Positions 7,201-9,368 of a stretch of DNA of 9,368 nt are shown in pieces. Position 1 is the stretch's first letter. The number at the start of each line of letters is the position of its first letter. The position numbers and the translations under genes are program-made. A model generated the notes under the pieces. That model searched no databases and was not told the origin of the DNA. It saw only the letters and a program-made list of their open reading frames with translations. This stretch comes from Promethearchaeota archaeon (lineage in GTDB: Archaea; Asgardarchaeota; Lokiarchaeia; Sigynarchaeales; SOKP01), in contig JAUWBH010000207.1 in NCBI GenBank assembly GCA_030605085.1, positions 1 through 9,368 of the forward strand, written 5' to 3'.

Positions 7201-7881
7201 TTCAAATTCTTTCTTGCGAACGTCGTCCAGCTTTTTCAACCACTCGTAAGGAAATGATCGTCTAATTACTTTCCTTCTTAACCATTTCGCAATTCTATTT
7301 AGCTGGGGAGTAGTTGGATTTAGTAGTTTTCTTTTGAAATCTAATTTGAACGTAGGATGTATAATAAAACGGTAAACGTATCTACTAAGAAAGAGCAGTA
7401 CCATACGATTAAATTCGTTGTCTTCGATACAAGCTTCGTCCTTTAATAAGTAATTAGCAATCGTTTGGTTAGTCCCGCTAAGTCTTGAGATTTTGTATTT
7501 CCCCGAAACTAATCGAAAAACGGTCTTTATTAACATTTGTAAATAAGTTAAAAAAGTTGAGTTGTACGCGCCATCCGATTTTAACCGAGATTGCAGTCTC
7601 CTAAAATCTTTATGAAACCTTTTCTTACTTACTTTGTCCAAACCTTCTGTGAAGTTTTTCCCTAGTGAACCTATGGTTATTAAATCCCTTAAATCGTCGG
7701 CAATTTCGTTTATTTGCAATGCAGTCAAGTCTTTCTGACCTTTTTTTAACTCGGAAGTAAAAGCGGGATCTATTAGCCAACGGTAAATGTTTCTGCTAAG
7801 AAAAATCGTTAAATTACGGTTAAAATCGTTGTCTTCCAAATATCCCATCAGTTTATTATCGTCACTTATCTTTTTTATCAT
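4300..7881 (-). CDS. Giant repeat protein: HTH-like array plus nuclease-like domain
   Basis: A product of 1193 aa from ATG 7881 (1196 aa from GTG 7890; residue numbers here use the GTG). An in-frame TAA directly precedes the GTG, and the ATG fits the TATA spacing better. Order: three helical repeats at 18-149, 154-288 and 293-428; an acidic Asn/Ser/Glu/Lys linker at about 455-533; five repeats of 60-70 aa at 533-869, each with a Trp helix, a G-x-Y-[RK]-x-[VL] turn and a second helix ending [RK]-x-x-[FY]-[FL]; two HTH-like segments at 880-915 and 937-971 (SLRRIAEKWDISRTPIIRLA); then an alpha/beta domain at 984-1130. That last domain has a helix, WKRADGLL (Asp1025), IKAIQLEFTF (Glu1053), a helix with Lys1066/Lys1069, and PDILLFIVGSDW, resembling a PD-(D/E)XK core. 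The usual ExK lysine is Thr1055, so catalysis is uncertain. DNA binding and a nuclease-derived function are inferred. No family is recognised. There are no membrane segments. No partner gene is adjacent. Confidence 0.8.
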   Translation of the reverse strand: MIKKISDDNKLMGYLEDNDFNRNLTIFLSRNIYRWLIDPAFTSELKKGQKDLTALQINEIADDLRDLITIGSLGKNFTEGLDKVSKKRFHKDFRRLQSRLKSDGAYNSTFLTYLQMLIKTVFRLVSGKYKISRLSGTNQTIANYLLKDEACIEDNEFNRMVLLFLSRYVYRFIIHPTFKLDFKRKLLNPTTPQLNRIAKWLRRKVIRRSFPYEWLKKLDDVRKKEFEENYEKLRTRLKLDQIFSYEYLTNLRNLTQFVFNLVVGKFKFSELEGLYREVANYLGGLKTFLYDEELSYDFKWSFIIVICRIVYDTIVDQGYFKKPKVERERIRIDLTENESIGIKLNVSEREVKYKYFEEVDLVSRKEFADYYEKLQFRLNLDQIYGLTFIAEVRYLTTVVFELIEGKLGRIPSTNFIHFIGEDLLRNWDANLNHKWIPKATLSREPISQLMLNEKIEEYNKNLIEQDTMKDNKNYEFNGEKELNTNSRKDEEFTEDNLSSFSESRDMTDKSDEFEKSVSVFQSSYSGKKPRYPDSEVENVWMPKFEKYGDYKEVAKDLNKLYGRVKSKLAAETISRRIKKLFDNEMDYINWYNQFAKQKNYPDEHIKEFWKPAFEQMGNYRGVGDSVAKYYGGKAPTISSIEYGLRKLFEDYPNLFIEKTFLEWFSKYTILYTDEIVEYWIKLFQKFKSYRSLRDYLISKGGRIPTISTIRNKVQAYFRKKNMDYISWIKKHESTSHYYEDDVLLWKFLFEEVGTYRGVALRFEQIDGRLPDHKNIKRRLQNFFNLHPQYFNVSTYKEWEGNYGRNFHSDPIIERWIKLFERYGSFFSVLKIEKSNRLIKYRLPSNADTLEKQVNNYLKNDFRKWFEKHHNPTPIPIKREKIIRELHKNPPQSFQFIAKIVKTNRHTISNIAQEEFDPITYEERWYNKIPQNTSNLIIYDILNTQLSLRRIAEKWDISRTPIIRLALEVCDDYEERFPTDDYLYLGTLFHIRLNSILTDFFKSINIMYFSESAIFPPTWKRADGLLINDNHYINLIVSRFNLQNIKAIQLEFTFDLSEENLIEKVVKYQHPDILLFIVGSDWVYTNNIQYKPLPNNSNIIYPQNIRVMSPSYFVNTIQLKGRHLDKFRELLEYNNTNNLNELKSLVELDVLELNKTSELERYLKKSGYSIKTFFGYNRNVVYKSLDNFNLYLDD
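5081..5103 (-). repeat. 10-bp tandem duplication inside the large gene
   Basis: TTTGAGGTAT occurs twice back to back, followed by a third partial TTT. The unit is not a multiple of three, yet the frame stays open on both sides. It encodes part of the loop (about residues 930-937) between the two HTH-like segments. Confidence 0.6.
5284..6294 (-). repeat. Five tandem W/GxY HTH-like protein repeats
   Basis: Coding repeat array of the 4300-7881 gene. Copies begin near residues 533, 603, 674, 740 and 810. Comparable blocks are FEKYGDYKEVAKDL, FEQMGNYRGVGDSV, FQKFKSYRSLRDYL, FEEVGTYRGVALRF and FERYGSFFSVLKIE. The first four are followed by a basic G-[RK]-x loop and a helix of the type TISRRIKKLF or TIRNKVQAYF; the fifth is more diverged. 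Two helices joined by a turn and loop suggest a homeodomain- or HTH-like DNA-reading module repeated five times. The assignment is from pattern only. Confidence 0.6.
6607..7839 (-). repeat. Three N-terminal repeats of about 136-141 residues
   Basis: Copies at residues 18-149, 154-288 and 293-428 share EDN[DE]FNR...FLSR..YR at the start and YEKL..RL.LDQI...[FY]L...R.LT..VF.L..GK near the end. Copies 2 and 3 are still alike in nucleotides: the ten bases TCTGATCTAA occur at 7158-7167 and 6735-6744, with similar flanks, 423 bp (141 codons) apart. The third copy has an insertion (about 325-358) and a diverged start. The fold appears all-helical; function unknown. Confidence 0.65.
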
Positions 7882-7905
7882 TTTTCTCACTTACCTTACT
7901 TTATC

Positions 7906-7917
7906 GTTTATATTTTC
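7906..7917 (-). promoter_or_regulatory. TATA-like box for the repeat-nuclease gene
   Basis: In minus-strand sense GAAAATATAAAC has a purine lead and an ATATAAA core centred about 29 nt before the ATG at 7881 and about 20 nt before the GTG at 7890. The spacing supports the ATG and a transcript with almost no leader. A second AT box (TTTTTAAAG, about 7968-7978) is a weaker alternative. Confidence 0.4.
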
Positions 7918-8000
7918 AATTTCCCTTCCTTACTCATAAGCGGTTCTTTATGAAAAGTAGTTAACAGATCTTTAAAAAGAAAAAAATTTTTTTTCGTCTA

Positions 8001-8150
8001 TGGTTTTTTACATTCGTGGAGAATTTTTCTTTTTAAAGGTATGATCCTATGATATTGTAACATGAAAATATCTTCATAAACGATGTTTTCTTTCGATGAT
8101 CCTCCTAGAATCCTGTAAAAAGTATGCAATTGATGCAATTTCAATATCCT
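8001..8150 (-). other. 50-codon open frame bounded by TAG codons
   Basis: This 250-bp gap between the large gene and the CopD-like gene has no convincing gene. It does hold a 50-codon minus-strand frame from just after a TAG (8151-8153) to another TAG (7998-8000). Parts look coding-like (GGSSKENIVYEDIF, then MLQYHRIIPLKRKILHE). The only early start is TTG at 8142-8144, overlapping the stop of the upstream gene. An AGGAGG at 8101-8106 has no start codon behind it. It may be a gene remnant, a coupled small ORF or chance. Confidence 0.2.
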
Positions 8151-8470
8151 CTAATCATAATGGTATAGAAGAAATGATATATAAGTAAAAAAAAAAAAAA
8201 AAAAAAAAAAAGAATCAACCAATTATTAGACTTAGTTTCAACAAGTACTCCCAGAGCAATTCCCGTGATAATTAAAATGATTATAGAAATATTGACTAAT
8301 AAAGTCATCTTTTTTCCGATTGATTTCATGAAATCTTTAAATGTATTCTCATTGTGCAAAATATCTTTAGCACTTGGAATTATAACAATCATTAATATTA
8401 TCATCGCACCGATCCATATTACTGTCGCTAATAAATGCAGCCAATCTATTATTGCTATTACTATTTCCAT
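8141..8470 (-). CDS. CopD/DUF2269-like small integral membrane protein
   Basis: A 109-aa product starting at ATG 8470. GAGGTG lies 6 nt upstream of this ATG, whereas the alternative GTG at 8479 falls inside that ribosome binding site, so the longer 112-aa form is rejected. TM1 (about 4-31) contains WLHLLATVIWIGAMI, the His-Leu-Leu-Ala...Trp-Ile-Gly signature seen in CopD-like and DUF2269-like membrane proteins. An amphipathic cytoplasmic-type loop with Lys follows, then TM2 (about 54-77, ending GIALGVLVE). From residue 84 the sequence becomes Leu-Ile-Leu plus seven Phe encoded by a T25 run, then a short tail. Family members are usually longer, with a regular fourth segment, so the C-terminus is probably truncated or misread at the homopolymer. 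Metal or heme handling is possible from the family; not shown here. It is the last gene of the 8884-8141 unit. Confidence 0.7.
   Translation of the reverse strand: MEIVIAIIDWLHLLATVIWIGAMIILMIVIIPSAKDILHNENTFKDFMKSIGKKMTLLVNISIIILIITGIALGVLVETKSNNWLILFFFFFFFLLIYHFFYTIMIRGY
8187..8211. repeat. 25-base A/T homopolymer
   Basis: Twenty-five consecutive A on the plus strand (T in the CopD-like coding strand). Runs this long are prone to slippage in polymerases and sequencers. Changing the length by one or two shifts the C-terminus to other short tails, all of which stop within about 12 codons. Confidence 0.95.
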
Positions 8471-8476
8471 TATTTC

Positions 8477-8482
8477 CACCTC
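8477..8482 (-). promoter_or_regulatory. Ribosome binding site that fixes the 8470 start
   Basis: GAGGTG in minus-strand sense, 6 nt before ATG 8470. It contains the competing GTG, which therefore cannot be the start. This is the only well-placed Shine-Dalgarno in the window and fits an internal operon gene. Confidence 0.7.
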
Positions 8483-8521
8483 AAATTATGCATTTCCCTC
8501 TATTTTTTGATTATTTTTTAA

Positions 8522-8705
8522 TTATATATCTTGTTCTAAGTTCTTTTCACATTCTAAATCCTTCTTCTTATTTTCGGATCTTGAAAAGTGCCGATTCCCT
8601 AAGCAACCACACACACAACCAAGATTAGAGGTATTCTTCTCAATAGTATTATTTAAATTTCTTTTATCGAAAATTTGTTTGCCTATAATTAGTAAATTTA
8701 CTCAT
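8522..8705 (-). pseudogene. CVCGC mini-protein, frameshifted near its start
   Basis: An ATG at 8705 overlaps the TGA of the upstream gene (ATGA) and reads MSKFTNYRQTNFR to a TAA at 8664-8666. The +1 frame from about 8677 onward reads DKRNLNNTIEKNTSNL, then GCVCGCLGNRHFSRS, a Lys-rich stretch, then LECEKNLEQDI to TAA at 8522-8524. That frame has no ATG, GTG or TTG before the Cys motif. Removing one T from the TTTT in AAATTTTCG (8669-8677) joins the two into a 60-aa protein. Cys-x-Cys-x-Cys, a His and a later Cys suggest metal binding. Cause is a true frameshift, a homopolymer error, or programmed slippage. Position between two co-directional genes and the stop/start overlap mark it as an operon member. 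Confidence 0.55.
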
Positions 8706-8884
8706 TTAGGTATTTGAAATTCTTTGTATCTGCCTTTTATCTCATCAAAATCAAAAGTTATTAAAGTATGACCTCTATGATTTCCTTCAAATAGTTTAAT
8801 AAGTTCTTGATTTTCAAAATTATTTGGCTCAATAATTACGTATTCCCGGCACTTTATACACGCTCTAGCCCTAATTGGAAACAC
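8702..8884 (-). CDS. Small C-x2-C / H-x2-H zinc-binding protein
   Basis: A 60-aa protein starting at GTG 8884. It has CIKC at residues 9-12 and a later HRGH at 36-39 in a conserved-looking context (RARACIKCREYVIIEP, then GNHRGHTLITFDFDEIKGRY). Two Cys and two His at this spacing indicate one structural zinc site; the rest is probably a small alpha/beta unit. It resembles short zinc-finger proteins found in archaeal, especially Asgard, genomes, but no function is known to me. No ATG lies upstream in frame before a TAA, and GTG is the only usable start. Its TGA overlaps the ATG of the next gene. A TATA-like box about 43 nt upstream suggests it heads the unit 8884-8141. Confidence 0.7.
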   Translation of the reverse strand: MFPIRARACIKCREYVIIEPNNFENQELIKLFEGNHRGHTLITFDFDEIKGRYKEFQIPK

Positions 8885-8921
8885 CTTAAAATTTAATTCG
8901 CTGTAAAATACAAATAAATAC

Positions 8922-8932
8922 GGTATATATTA
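8922..8932 (-). promoter_or_regulatory. TATA-like box for the small zinc-protein operon
   Basis: TAATATATACC in minus-strand sense, with an A-rich BRE-like lead, centred about 43 nt before GTG 8884. This predicts a leader of about 16 nt. AT-rich surroundings make it a modest call. Confidence 0.3.
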
Positions 8933-8939
8933 ATTTTTA

Positions 8940-9206
8940 GTTCGATAATAAAATTATTTACAAAATAAGGCTAAAGTAAGGTTCAATAATTTCTTTAGAA
9001 AATTTAAATTAAAAAGCATTAAACAAGAATTTTTTCGTTGGTTTTAAAGAAATAACTAAATACGGAATCGATTTCCTATCAGTTCTATTTAATTTCAACC
9101 TTAGTTACCTTTTTTAAATATTTTTTTGTAAAAATAAAAATTTAAATAGAAAAATTTTTTTTGAAGGTGTAAGATAAACTCACAATTTAATCCAAATTTG
9201 TATAAA
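8940..9206. other. AT-rich intergenic region between divergent genes
   Basis: No supportable gene. There is a 34-codon startless plus-strand frame (9013-9114), and the opposite strand is also open, so both are probably chance. T-runs occur at 9121-9127 and 9155-9162. TTTAAATA at 9141-9148 could be a TATA box for the plus-strand gene at 9207, with a leader of about 35 nt. GAAGGTG (9163-9169) resembles a ribosome binding site but has no start codon at the right distance. Confidence 0.4.
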
Positions 9207-9368
9207 ATGTTCTACGAAAAATTGGAAAAATTAGAAGAAAACTCAGAGTTAAAATTTAAGATGTACATCGATTTTGACCGTACTGAACGAATTTTTTATC
9301 ATAATTTTTACTTTATTGAGTATAAATTTGTCTTAAAAATTGCGTTAACACCATCTTTAAATTACGAT
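9207..9368 (+). CDS. Unrecognised protein, 3' end cut by window
   Basis: An ATG at 9207 opens a frame that stays open for all 54 codons to the window edge; an in-frame TGA lies upstream at 9162-9164. The N-terminus begins MFYEKLEKLEENSELKFKM, an amphipathic charged helix, followed by an aromatic-rich, probably beta segment (IDFDRTERIFYHNFYFIEYK). No motif is recognised. A TTG at 9198 is an alternative start. Confidence rests on frame length, and the protein may be much larger. Confidence 0.5.
   Translation, partial: MFYEKLEKLEENSELKFKMYIDFDRTERIFYHNFYFIEYKFVLKIALTPSLNYD

Noticed and set aside
4300..7881. Large repeat protein as a transposase or IS element
   Set aside because: No terminal inverted repeats, target duplications, DDE/RNase H motif or HUH motif could be seen around or in it.
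8051..8072. Small hairpin GATATT...AATATC
   Set aside because: It has only six base pairs with a 10-nt loop in AT-rich DNA; no link to a gene end or start.
8265..8510. Plus-strand frame of 81 codons opposite the CopD-like gene
   Set aside because: It is antisense to a clear membrane protein with its own ribosome binding site.
8669..8704. TGA at 8702-8704 as selenocysteine joining the two small Cys-rich frames
   Set aside because: The codons just after the TGA are not Cys-motif-like, the upstream protein is complete with its own ending, and an ATG overlapping the TGA gives a simpler reading with a one-base shift.
9013..9114. Plus-strand 34-codon frame in the right intergenic region
   Set aside because: It has no start codon, the opposite strand is equally open, and composition is that of AT-rich spacer.
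1..9368. tRNA, rRNA, CRISPR array or riboswitch
   Set aside because: No cloverleaf, no GC-rich structured block and no regularly spaced direct repeats were visible on reading both strands; short structured RNAs cannot be excluded by eye.

Overview
The window is AT-rich archaeal-type DNA with mostly minus-strand genes. TATA-like boxes sit about 27-30 nt upstream of start codons, two large genes look leaderless, and U-rich tracts follow a gene end. Gene content (a membrane-anchored giant HEAT protein, tiny Cys/His metal-binding proteins, a very large repeat protein with helix-turn-helix-like modules) suggests an Asgard archaeon of the Lokiarchaeia kind. That assignment is inference from style; no marker gene is present.

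Layout. Left edge (1-571, plus strand): the 3' end of a small protein with a LIM-like C-x2-C...H-x2-C zinc motif, then a doubtful ORF. Next (531-656, minus): a coding-looking remnant without a start. 740-4096 (minus): a roughly 9-TM protein with a long HEAT-repeat domain. Its frame is cut by an amber TAG at 887-889 but continues in frame for 48 HEAT-like codons to a TAA that is followed at once by a T-tract. 4300-7881 (minus): a protein of about 1193 aa with three N-terminal helical repeats, an acidic linker, five W/GxY/HTH-like repeats, two further HTH-like segments and a PD-(D/E)XK-like nuclease domain of uncertain activity. 8141-8884 (minus): a likely operon of a 60-aa C-x2-C/H-x2-H protein, an overlapping frameshifted CxCxC mini-protein that is too short to stand out as a simple ORF, and a CopD-like membrane protein whose C-terminus runs into a 25-base homopolymer. 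Right edge (9207-9368, plus): the 5' end of an unrecognised gene. The plus-strand gene at the right edge diverges from the 8884 operon across about 320 bp of AT-rich intergenic DNA.

The best candidate for something undescribed is the 4300-7881 protein: a tandem array of DNA-binding-like modules joined to a nuclease-like fold, apparently built by fusing two segments of different base composition. The in-frame amber codon in the HEAT gene, together with no confident gene here ending in TAG, is the second point to follow. No pathway links the genes to one another; the only operon-like unit is 8884 to 8141.
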